Assembly (NCBI GenBank): GCA_934675735.1
Contig: CAKURR010000003.1
Location: forward strand, 1-64,000
From: an uncultured Clostridia bacterium
Lineage (GTDB): Bacteria > Bacillota > Clostridia > Christensenellales > Aristaeellaceae
DNA: 64,000 bases
Direction of reading: 5' to 3'
Under the pieces are notes generated by a model. That model did no database searches. It was not told where the DNA came from and saw nothing but the letters and a program-made list of their open reading frames with translations. The translations under genes were made by a program, and so were the position numbers. Every line of letters starts with the position of its first letter. Position 1 is the first letter of the stretch. Shown here one piece after another: positions 16,149 through 24,188 of this stretch.

Positions 16149-16245
16149 ATAAGATACACAAAAGGCTTGCGGCGGTGTGTTTTGCGCGAAAAAACACGCC
16201 TGCGCTGCGAGCTGTGTTGTCAACCTATGAGGAGGGTTTATCAAG

Positions 16246-18741
16246 ATGAAGAAACTTGCATCTGTGGTGCTTGCTTCTGCGATGGCCGTCGTGCCGTTCG
16301 CTGCCGGTCTGGCCGCGACGTTCACGCCGGGCGAGTACGAAGCGTCTGCTCAGGGCTTCGGCGGCGCTGTGACCGTCAAGGTTACGGTGGACGAAGAGAA
16401 GGTCACCGCCGTCACCGTGACCGGCGAGGGCGAGACCCCCGCGCTGGGCGGCGCTGCGATTGAAGGCTATAACACCTCTCTGGTCGGCGTGGCCGACGCG
16501 GACGCTGTCGATGCGACCGCGGGCGCGACCATCACCAGCACGGCCGTGAAGGACGCGCTGGCCAAGGCGCTGGCTGAGGCGAAGGGTGAAGCGACCGCGA
16601 ACGACGCGGCTGTGGCCTTCACCGCCGGCACCTACACCGGCACCGCCAAGGGCTACAACGGCCCGGTTGAGGTCTCCGTGACCTTCTCCGACAGCGCCGT
16701 GACCGCCATCGAGGTCGGCGCGAACAAGGAAACCGACCATGTCGGCAACGTCGCCTTCGAGCCGGTCATCGCCGACATTTTGGCCGCCAACGGCACGGGC
16801 GTGGACGGCGTTTCCGGCGCGACCTTCTCCAGCAACGCCGTCCGCAACGCGGTGAATGACGCTGCCGAGCAGGCGGGCTGCACCAACATGGACGCGTTCA
16901 AGGCCGCGACCGTGAAGCACGAGGCCCAGACCGCCATCGAAGAGACCTATGATGTGGTCGTCGTCGGCGCGGGCGGCGCGGGCATTGCGGCGGCTGCTCA
17001 GGCCGCGCAGGACGGCAACACCGTTCTGGTTATCGAGAAGAACGCGGAAGTCGGCGGCAACACGCTGGTTTCCGGCGGTCAGTATCAGAGCGTCATGCCT
17101 TACCTCGTGTGGGATCCGGCCGATCCGGATGCGACCACCGGTGTGGGCTATGACGGCAACACCTACAACAAGGTCGTCGAGAGCGTCGCGACTCTGGACG
17201 AGCTGAAGACCATCCTGAACTGGTCCGAAGAGCCGTTCGACGAGGCTTACTATGCGGATCATGAGTTCGTGGCGGGCGACATCGCCGAGCTGTCCAAGCA
17301 CGGCGTGCATGCCGAGTACCTCCAGACCCTGAAGGATCTGAAGGCCGAGATTCAGGCTTACCTCGATTGGGCCGAGCCGAAGGTTGAAGCGGGCGCGGGC
17401 CAGCTGACCCTGTTCTCCACCGTCAACCTGCACATTTTCCAGACCTACTACGGCGGTCTGCGTCCGTCTGCGGACATGACCAGCTGGATTTACGGCGACT
17501 ATGACCTCGTGAAGCAGTTCATCGAGGGCGGCCAGACCCTCAAGCAGTGGCTCGAGGCGCAGGGCTCCACCTTCGTTGAGGATACCCAGCCGACCCTTAT
17601 CGGCGCGCTCTGGTATCGTGAGAACGAGTTCGTCGGCGCGACCATCGACGGCGTGGATTACCCGGGCCGCTGGGGCACCTACTTCAAGGCCCCGATGAAC
17701 ACCGTGCTGGCGACCTCCGAGACCGCCGCTTCCAACAAGATTATGCTCCGCACCACCGCGGAAGAGCTGATCGTCGAGGACGGCCGCGTGACCGGCGTCA
17801 AGGCGACTCAGTATGACGGCACACCTGTGACCGCGCACGCGACCAAGGGCGTCGTCATCGCGACCGGCGGCTACGCCGCGAACCTGCAGATGGTCGTGGA
17901 TACCAACGTGTATTGGTCCAGCGAATACCTCTCCACCAGCACCAAGACCACCAACCGTTCTTCCCTCAAGGGCGACGGCATCACGATGGCTCAGGCTGCG
18001 GGCGCCGATGTGACCGGCATGGGCTACACCCAGATGATGCCCATCAGCTGGATTGACGACGGCAACCTCGCCTTCGGCGGCGGCAACTACGCCATCTATA
18101 TCAACCCGACCACCGGCAAGCGTTTCGTGGACGAGACTTCCGAGCGCGACGTGCTCTCTCTGGCCGAGTTCCGCAACGGCATCGAGCACAACGGCACCAA
18201 GGGCGTGTTCATTGAAATCGCCAACGCCGGCTCCAAGATCCCGGGCCCGTACCTCTACGGCAACGAGGACGTCGAGTGGCGTCAGTATGTGCGCACCGTG
18301 GATCAGCTCGCCGAGCTGTTCAACTCCCTCGGCCTTGAAACCGACGCGGAGACCGTGCGCGCGACCATCGAGAACTATGACAAGGCCATCATGGCCGGCG
18401 AGCAGCCGGAAGGCGTGAAGAAGACCAACCCGAACGCCCTCATCGGCGCTGCCGACAAGGATGAGAACGGCAACTACCTGCCCGAGACCTATAAGCTCGA
18501 CGGTGTGGAGCTGCGCATCCGCTTCATGGCTCCGTCCACCCACCACACGATGGGCGGCATCAAGGTTGACACCGAGCGCCACGCGCTGGATGCCGACGGC
18601 AACGTGATCGCGGGCCTGTATGCGGCCGGCGAGGTCACGGGCGGCATCCATGGCGGCAACCGCCTCGGCGGCAACGCCATCGTCGAAATCTTCGTCTCCG
18701 GCCGTACTGCGGCGGAAGCGATTCAGGCCGACAACAAGTAA
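16246..18741 (+). CDS. Exported FMN/FAD fumarate-reductase-like flavoprotein
   Basis: It belongs to the flavocytochrome c/urocanate-reductase flavoprotein family, here without a haem domain. The 831 residues have a signal peptide (MKKLASVVLASAMAVVPFAAG), then two FMN_bind domains with covalent-FMN motifs DATAGATITS (about 88) and DGVSGATFSS (about 187). The FAD_binding_2 domain starts with VVVGAGGAGIAAAA at about 237. Catalytic-type residues are kept: RFVDETSERD (about 625), THHTMGG (about 765) and GGNRLGGNA (about 803). Fumarate or another enoate is a likely acceptor. FMN would be attached by ApbE, not found here. Confidence 0.88.
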   Translation: MKKLASVVLASAMAVVPFAAGLAATFTPGEYEASAQGFGGAVTVKVTVDEEKVTAVTVTGEGETPALGGAAIEGYNTSLVGVADADAVDATAGATITSTAVKDALAKALAEAKGEATANDAAVAFTAGTYTGTAKGYNGPVEVSVTFSDSAVTAIEVGANKETDHVGNVAFEPVIADILAANGTGVDGVSGATFSSNAVRNAVNDAAEQAGCTNMDAFKAATVKHEAQTAIEETYDVVVVGAGGAGIAAAAQAAQDGNTVLVIEKNAEVGGNTLVSGGQYQSVMPYLVWDPADPDATTGVGYDGNTYNKVVESVATLDELKTILNWSEEPFDEAYYADHEFVAGDIAELSKHGVHAEYLQTLKDLKAEIQAYLDWAEPKVEAGAGQLTLFSTVNLHIFQTYYGGLRPSADMTSWIYGDYDLVKQFIEGGQTLKQWLEAQGSTFVEDTQPTLIGALWYRENEFVGATIDGVDYPGRWGTYFKAPMNTVLATSETAASNKIMLRTTAEELIVEDGRVTGVKATQYDGTPVTAHATKGVVIATGGYAANLQMVVDTNVYWSSEYLSTSTKTTNRSSLKGDGITMAQAAGADVTGMGYTQMMPISWIDDGNLAFGGGNYAIYINPTTGKRFVDETSERDVLSLAEFRNGIEHNGTKGVFIEIANAGSKIPGPYLYGNEDVEWRQYVRTVDQLAELFNSLGLETDAETVRATIENYDKAIMAGEQPEGVKKTNPNALIGAADKDENGNYLPETYKLDGVELRIRFMAPSTHHTMGGIKVDTERHALDADGNVIAGLYAAGEVTGGIHGGNRLGGNAIVEIFVSGRTAAEAIQADNK

Positions 18742-18772
18742 TTTTCCCTAAACGATTCCCTCTGGAATGAAG

Positions 18773-18805
18773 GCAGCCCCGCGAAGATTCGCGGGGCTGC
18801 TTTTT
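18773..18805 (+). terminator. Terminator of the first flavoprotein gene
   Basis: GCAGCCCCGCGAA, loop, TTCGCGGGGCTGC followed by TTTTT is a strong, perfectly paired intrinsic terminator. Confidence 0.9.
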
Positions 18806-18809
18806 GGGT

Positions 18810-18838
18810 TTGACAGGCAATTCAATGATATGTATAAT
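18810..18838 (+). promoter_or_regulatory. Consensus promoter of the HicB-like gene
   Basis: TTGACA (18810-18815) and TATAAT (18833-18838) match the consensus exactly with a 17-bp spacer. It starts only five bases after the preceding terminator. Confidence 0.8.
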
Positions 18839-18916
18839 TCAAATTACGAAGTACCTAACGATTGAAGTTCTTTGTATAGTGTATTCGCAACGTGGTTGAA
18901 AGTGAGGCGGAAACAC

Positions 18917-19279
18917 ATGAAAACCATTGATGAATATATGGCGCTTCCGTATCGAATGGAATTTGTGCCGGACCCCGATGAAGGCGGGTATGTCGTTTCC
19001 TTTCCGGATTTGCCCGGCTGCCTGACCGTCGGCAAGACGATGGAAGATGCGGCGAAAAACGCGCTGGACGCGGAAAGAGCATGGCTGATTGCGGCGATGG
19101 AAAGCGGCACGAAAATCCCCGAACCGGATTCGCTCGAACAGTATTCGGGCCAATTCAAGCTGCGCATGCCCAAATCGCTCCATCGTTCGCTGGCCGTAAA
19201 GGCCAAAAGCGAGGGAATCAGCATGAATCAATACTGCTTGTATCTGCTTTCCAAGAATGATGCAATGTATCGTTCGTGA
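18917..19279 (+). CDS. HicB-family protein without a HicA partner
   Basis: The 120 residues (start MKTIDEYMALPYRMEFVPDP, ATG at 18917) have the partly degraded RNase-H-like HicB fold: DEGGYVVSFPDLPGCLTVGKTMEDA to about residue 65. A ribbon-helix-helix-like tail follows (FKLRMPKSLHRSLAVKAKSE). HicB normally neutralises the mRNA interferase HicA and represses the pair. Neither flank has room for, or codes, the HicA motif GSHH. It may regulate DNA alone. The consensus promoter implies strong expression. Confidence 0.8.
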   Translation: MKTIDEYMALPYRMEFVPDPDEGGYVVSFPDLPGCLTVGKTMEDAAKNALDAERAWLIAAMESGTKIPEPDSLEQYSGQFKLRMPKSLHRSLAVKAKSEGISMNQYCLYLLSKNDAMYRS

Positions 19280-19411
19280 TTGACAATAACCCCACCCGCA
19301 GAGCCGGAAAGCCGCTGAATGAGAAGAACAGGCGAGCGTTGAGCAGAATTGGAAAGAAAAGCCGGAAAACCCGCGCATGCATTTGATGTTACAATCGAAA
19401 AGTGAAAAAGC

Positions 19412-19455
19412 GACGCCCCCTATGTGCTAAAGCAAGCGCGTAGGGGGCGTTTTGA
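19412..19455 (+). terminator. Terminator downstream of the HicB-like gene
   Basis: GACGCCCCCTA and TAGGGGGCGTT flank a loop of about 20 bases and are followed by TTTTG. The 303-bp gap 19280-19582 otherwise holds only an AT-rich stretch with a possible TTGATT box at 19498 serving the next gene. Confidence 0.7.
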
Positions 19456-19582
19456 ATGTGCGGCGAAAAAACCCCTCCGTTCGGATTTAATTTTCTCTTG
19501 ATTGAAGCGCCGGAATCTCTGTGATAAAATTGTGTCGAAATCAGGAAAACCTGCTTGAAAAAATCGGAAAGGGGAAAAGAAA

Positions 19583-21370
19583 ATGAACAAACAATCTCTG
19601 GCCGCTCTGGCGCTGGGCATGGCGATGCTTGCTTCCGGCGCGATGGCGGAAACGACGTTCACGCCGGGCACGTACACCGGCGAGGCGACGGGCATGGGCC
19701 ACATGCAGGTCGAGGTGACGCTCAGTGAGAGCGGCATCGAATCCGTGAAGGTGACGGAGGACAACGAAACGCCCGCCATCGGCGGCGAGGTGCTCAAGAC
19801 CCTGCCGGATACCATCGTGGCGCGTCAGTCCACCCAGCTGGATACGGTTTCCGGCGCGACCATCACCAGCAAAGCGCTCTTTGAGGCGGTTGACAACGCG
19901 CTGGTGAGCGCGGGCGTTGACCCGACCCAGCTCAAGCCGATTGAGCAGACCGATTCCGACGAGGCTGAGGAGCTGACCGCCGACGCGGTTATCGTCGGCG
20001 CGGGCGGCGCGGGCATGGCGGCGGCGCTCAAGCTGAACGAAGAGGGCTATCAGGTCATCGTGCTGGAAAAGCAGGCCTTTGTCGGCGGCGCGACCGCGAT
20101 GTCCAGCAGCTCTGCGCTGGCTCAGGGCACGCGCATGCAGGCCGAACAGGGCATTGAGGACAGCCCCGAGAAGTGCATGATGGAGCTGCTGGAAGTCGGC
20201 AACTACGAGAACGACGCGACCCCGACCTGGCTGCTGTCCAAATATTCCGGCGCGGCCATCGACTGGCTGAGCGACGAAATGGGAGTTCAGTTTGACGAGA
20301 GTTGCGGCAGTGCTTCCGCTGAGTACAGCGTGGGCCGTGCCCGCACGCATATCTCCCACAGCGGCTCGGGCCTGACCGCGGATATGAAGGACCATCTGGA
20401 TGCGAAGAACATCCCCGTGATGCTCAATACCCGCGCGACGAAGGTGCTCAGCGAGAACGGCGTCATCAGCGGCGTGCAGGCATACGACGTGAGCACCGGC
20501 AAGCAGTATAAGATTAACGCGAAGGCCGTGCTGCTGGCGACCGGCGGTTACTGCTATGATGACAAGTATCTTGACCCGTCCCTCAAGAAACTGCCGAACT
20601 CCGGTTCCAAGGCGAACACGGGCGACGGCATCGAGATGGCGCTGGAATACGGCGCGGTGCTCCAGAACATGGATAAGGTGGCTGTCGCGGGCCACGGCAT
20701 CCGCATCGGCGATTCCGCCCACCACACGCAGGGTCAGAGCAAGACGGCTTATAAGACCACCGGTACGATTCTGGTGGATATGGATGGCCGCCGCTTTGCC
20801 AACGAGCTGGGCCGCCACGCCGTGCTCTTCCCGAAGATGAAGGAAGTCGGGAGAACGTTCATGCTCATGGATAAGGCTGCGTTTGATGCATACACCGAAT
20901 CCTGTGTGAAAGCAAACTTCTTTACTCAGGAGCAGCTGGATCAGTGGCTGGCGGAAAACGGCACGGGCGTGACCGTGATGGCGCATGCCGATACCATTGA
21001 AGAAGTGGCGAACATCGTCGGCGTGAATGCGGAAAACCTCGTGGACGAGGTGAAGAAGTATGACGGTTTCGTCGAGCAGGGCGAGGACACGGACTTCGGC
21101 CGTCCGGTCAGCATTGCGCTGAGCAAGGAAGGCCCGTATTACCTGGTTGAGCAGTGCCTGCGTTACAGCACGACGCTCGGCGGCGTGACCATCAACGACA
21201 AGCTTCAGGTTGTGGACGGCATGAACAAGCCCGTCGCGGGCCTGTATGCGGCAGGCGAGCTGGTCGGCGGCGTGTTTGGCGCGAACTTCCCGCCCTCCAC
21301 GGGTGTGGGCTGGGCGCTGACCAGCGGCATGCTGGCGGGCGAAGCCATCGGCGAGTATATCGCGGAGTAA
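19583..21370 (+). CDS. Exported FMN/FAD reductase lacking canonical fumarate ligands
   Basis: This paralogue of the previous flavoprotein has 595 residues: a signal peptide (MNKQSLAALALGMAMLASGA), one FMN_bind domain (covalent motif DTVSGATITS near 90) and a FAD_binding_2 domain from VIVGAGGAGMAAAL near 135. FANELGRHAVLF keeps the active-site Arg position. However, the usual HHTMGG is RYSTTLGG, and the usual GGNRLGGNA is FGANFPPSTGVGWAL. The fumarate-binding His and Arg therefore seem to be missing, so another enone or enoate substrate is likely. It has its own terminator. Confidence 0.85.
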   Translation: MNKQSLAALALGMAMLASGAMAETTFTPGTYTGEATGMGHMQVEVTLSESGIESVKVTEDNETPAIGGEVLKTLPDTIVARQSTQLDTVSGATITSKALFEAVDNALVSAGVDPTQLKPIEQTDSDEAEELTADAVIVGAGGAGMAAALKLNEEGYQVIVLEKQAFVGGATAMSSSSALAQGTRMQAEQGIEDSPEKCMMELLEVGNYENDATPTWLLSKYSGAAIDWLSDEMGVQFDESCGSASAEYSVGRARTHISHSGSGLTADMKDHLDAKNIPVMLNTRATKVLSENGVISGVQAYDVSTGKQYKINAKAVLLATGGYCYDDKYLDPSLKKLPNSGSKANTGDGIEMALEYGAVLQNMDKVAVAGHGIRIGDSAHHTQGQSKTAYKTTGTILVDMDGRRFANELGRHAVLFPKMKEVGRTFMLMDKAAFDAYTESCVKANFFTQEQLDQWLAENGTGVTVMAHADTIEEVANIVGVNAENLVDEVKKYDGFVEQGEDTDFGRPVSIALSKEGPYYLVEQCLRYSTTLGGVTINDKLQVVDGMNKPVAGLYAAGELVGGVFGANFPPSTGVGWALTSGMLAGEAIGEYIAE

Positions 21371-21393
21371 AAATCAGGCAAAAGATGAATCAC

Positions 21394-21431
21394 GGCGGCG
21401 CTGCCCGAGTTTGGGCGGCGCCGCTTGCTTT
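21394..21431 (+). terminator. Terminator of the second flavoprotein gene
   Basis: GGCGGCGCTGCCC, loop GAGTTT, GGGCGGCGCCGC is followed by TTGCTTTT. The stem is strong and the T-tract imperfect. Confidence 0.6.
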
Positions 21432-21483
21432 TGGACGGCGATTGTGGTATTTTGGTGCGGAAAACAGAGAAGGGGAGAGAGCC

Positions 21484-22188
21484 ATGATTCGCGTTTTGCT
21501 GGTCGAGGACGACGAGGTGATTGCCCGCATCATTCAATATTATCTGAGTGAAGCCAAGGAATACGAAGTGACATGGGTGAAGGACGCGGAAAGCGCGCTG
21601 GACGCGATTCATGCGCAGCCGGATATCATCCTGCTGGATATCATGCTGCCGAAGATGGACGGGCTGGCGTTCTGCACACAGGTGCGGCAGGCGGTTTATT
21701 GCCCGATTATCTTCATCAGCTGTCTGGACGACGAGGACACGATTGTCCGCGCGCTGGAAATCGGCGGGGACGATTATCTGACCAAGCCGTTCACCTGCAA
21801 GGTGCTCTGTGCGCGCATCAAAGCGAATCTGCGGCGCGCGAACCGCGAGAGCGAACAGCCCAAGGCCTATCGCTTTCCGGATTTTACGCTGGACGTCGTC
21901 GGCCACGCGATTATCAAGGGGGAGAAGAGCATCCCGCTTGCGCCGATTGAGTTTGGCATTCTGCTCTTTCTGGTGGAACATCCCAAGCAGATGGTGACGC
22001 TTGACCGGATTTACGAAGCGGTTTGGGAGCACCCGAGCTTCGGAGACGTGCGCACGGTGGTGGTGCATCTTTACAACATCCGCAAGAAGATTGAACCGTC
22101 GCCGAGCAGCAGCCGCTACATCAAAAATGTGCGCGGCATCGGCTATGTGTTTGACCCGAGCGGGCTGGAAGGAGTTCGCGGAAAATGA
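21484..22188 (+). CDS. OmpR/PhoB-family response regulator
   Basis: This is the DNA-binding partner of the sensor kinase encoded next. The start is the ATG at 21484 (MIRVLLVEDDEVIARII) after AAGGGGAGAG. The 234 residues have a receiver domain with phospho-acceptor Asp in ILLDIMLPKMDG near 53 and the Lys of TKPF near 103. A winged-helix domain follows (FGDVRTVVVHLYNIRKKIEP, VRGIGYVF). It overlaps the kinase by four bases. The two flavoprotein genes upstream are plausible targets, by proximity only. Confidence 0.95.
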   Translation: MIRVLLVEDDEVIARIIQYYLSEAKEYEVTWVKDAESALDAIHAQPDIILLDIMLPKMDGLAFCTQVRQAVYCPIIFISCLDDEDTIVRALEIGGDDYLTKPFTCKVLCARIKANLRRANRESEQPKAYRFPDFTLDVVGHAIIKGEKSIPLAPIEFGILLFLVEHPKQMVTLDRIYEAVWEHPSFGDVRTVVVHLYNIRKKIEPSPSSSRYIKNVRGIGYVFDPSGLEGVRGK

Positions 22189-24011
22189 AGAAAAAAGCGG
22201 CTATCGTTCTGGCGATGCTGGCGCTTTTTCTGGCCGTTCTGTCGTGCGCGGCGTTTTTGGGCAACAGACAGGCGAGGCGGGGGAACGACGCGGCGCTGAC
22301 GGCGGAAGACGAAACGGCGGTGCTCTATCCGCTGGAAAGCGAAAACGGCGTATACACGCTGTCGATCACGCATCCGGAGGACGGCGTGCGGCGCACGCTG
22401 GTTTTGGCGGCGATGCGCCCGTTTACGCTGTGGGAGAACGGACAAGAGATATATGCTTACGAAAAAAGCGACCGCTATCAGCGCATGCACCTCATCGACC
22501 TGCCGCAGGACGGCGCGCGGGTGACGCTGGAAATCCGCTCCGCGGGCAATCAGCAGCACCTCAAGGCGCTGGTGACGACGCGGGAGGACGCGGCGCAGAG
22601 CATATATGCGGCGCAGATGGCGAGCGTGCTGCTGCTGGGCATGCAGATTGCGATTCTCTTCGTATGCGGCACGCTGTATGCCCAAAAGAAAAGCGAAACG
22701 TATCTGCTGGCGGAGTGCATGGCGGTAATGGTGACGCTGATTTCGGCGCTGCTGACCTCGGGTGTGTTCAGCCTGCCCATCAGCGAGGGCAGCTATGTCT
22801 ACATTCAATATCTGATGGATTCGGCGCGCATACCGATTTTGCAGGCGGTGAGTGTGCTGCTTATTCCAGTTTGTGAACAGCGCTTTTTCAGATTTTATCG
22901 TAAACATGTGTTGGCACTGACAGCGTTCTTTTCAGTGCTGCTGCTGAGCATGCACATGGCGCAGATGCGCGCGCAGGCCAGCTGCGTTTCGCAGATCGTT
23001 TGGCTGGCGACGGCGGTACTCTGTGTGGAAGGCTTGGAGCGGAAAGAACCGTGTATGAAGCTGTTTACGTTGGGGTATGTGCTGCGCTTTGCGCTCAATG
23101 TTTACACTTCGCTGACGAACACAGGTGTTCTGACCAACACGCGGCTGCTGGTGTATTTCTATGTGCCGCAGCTGAACAACCTGCTGTTCATCCTGCCGTG
23201 CATGTACATCGTCAACCACCGCTTTGCGGGCAAATACACCCAGGCGGAGGAGCTGGCCGACCAGCTGCAGCAGAGCAACCGTCTGCTCGACGCAAAGGTG
23301 GAGCAGCGCACGCGCGAGCTGCTCGACCAGCAGAACAAGCGCCGCAACATGATGGTGAATATCTTTCATGATTTGCGCAGCCCGATTTTCTCCGCGCGGG
23401 GGTGCGCGGATATGCTGCATGCGGCCGACGCGCAGGAGGCGGAGCTGCTGGATATCATCAAAACCAAGCTGGATTTTCTCGGCGGGCTGACCGAAAAGCT
23501 CTTTCTGGCGGCCAAGCTGGAGGATAATCAGGTGACGTTTGTCTCCGAACCGGTGAATCTGCGGGCACTCTGCGCGCACATGGTGAAGGAATACAGCGAG
23601 AGCTTTGAGGGCAAGACGTTTGCCGCGCGGCTGGGGGATGAGGAGGCGCTTTACGTCGCCGGCGACGGCTTCCGCCTGCGGCAGGTGCTGGAAAACCTGC
23701 TGTCCAATGCGGCGGCGTTCACGCCCGAGGGCGGCACGGTGACGCTGGCGCTGGAAAAGCAGGGCAATACGGCAGATATCACGCTCAGCGACACGGGCGT
23801 GGGCATTGAAAAAGAGGATTTGCCCTATGTGTTCGAGCGGTATTATCAGGGCCGAAATTCGGATAAGCAGCGCTCTTCGGGGCTGGGGCTGTTTATCGCG
23901 GCGGATATCGTCAAAAAGCACGGCGGCACGATAGCGGTCAGCAGCGAAAAGGGGAAGGGCACGACGTTTGAAATCCGCCTGCCGCTGCTGGATATGGAAA
24001 CAGGCGACTGA
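22185..24011 (+). CDS. Sensor histidine kinase with a multi-helix membrane sensor
   Basis: The 608 residues start with a signal anchor (MKKKAAIVLAMLALFLAVLS) and an extracellular part of about 110 residues. Next are about seven membrane helices (about 145-345), giving a 7TMR-DISM-like layout, then a coiled coil (AEELADQLQQSNRLLDAKVE). The kinase core has its phospho-His in IFHDLRSPIFSARG near 395, N box NLLSNAAAF, and G boxes DTGVGIE and GLGLFIA. Ligand unknown. ATGA overlap with the regulator gene indicates coupled translation. Confidence 0.93.
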   Translation: MKKKAAIVLAMLALFLAVLSCAAFLGNRQARRGNDAALTAEDETAVLYPLESENGVYTLSITHPEDGVRRTLVLAAMRPFTLWENGQEIYAYEKSDRYQRMHLIDLPQDGARVTLEIRSAGNQQHLKALVTTREDAAQSIYAAQMASVLLLGMQIAILFVCGTLYAQKKSETYLLAECMAVMVTLISALLTSGVFSLPISEGSYVYIQYLMDSARIPILQAVSVLLIPVCEQRFFRFYRKHVLALTAFFSVLLLSMHMAQMRAQASCVSQIVWLATAVLCVEGLERKEPCMKLFTLGYVLRFALNVYTSLTNTGVLTNTRLLVYFYVPQLNNLLFILPCMYIVNHRFAGKYTQAEELADQLQQSNRLLDAKVEQRTRELLDQQNKRRNMMVNIFHDLRSPIFSARGCADMLHAADAQEAELLDIIKTKLDFLGGLTEKLFLAAKLEDNQVTFVSEPVNLRALCAHMVKEYSESFEGKTFAARLGDEEALYVAGDGFRLRQVLENLLSNAAAFTPEGGTVTLALEKQGNTADITLSDTGVGIEKEDLPYVFERYYQGRNSDKQRSSGLGLFIAADIVKKHGGTIAVSSEKGKGTTFEIRLPLLDMETGD

Positions 24012-24060
24012 CCCTCGTTCAAAAAATGTCAGGATGTGGAAGTTTCATCCGAAAAAAGCA

Positions 24061-24089
24061 TTGATTTTTTCCCAGTGTTGCGATATGAT
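24061..24089 (+). promoter_or_regulatory. Promoter of pckA
   Basis: TTGATT (24061-24066) and TATGAT (24084-24089) are 17 bp apart. The leader is about 95 nt and contains a CTGTCATAGCCGACAG hairpin before the AAAAAGGAG ribosome site. Confidence 0.6.
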
Positions 24090-24188
24090 ATAGGTGCTAT
24101 CATGTGGGTAGTAGGGCTTGTGTATGGGCAGGCTCTCAATGCGGCTTTCTGTCATAGCCGACAGTATACAAAAAGGAGTTGCATCAAG

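Noticed and set aside
16225..18651. 808-codon frame opposite the first exported flavoprotein
   Set aside because: Antisense shadow of a gene with FMN and FAD motifs in the right order; no recognisable domain.
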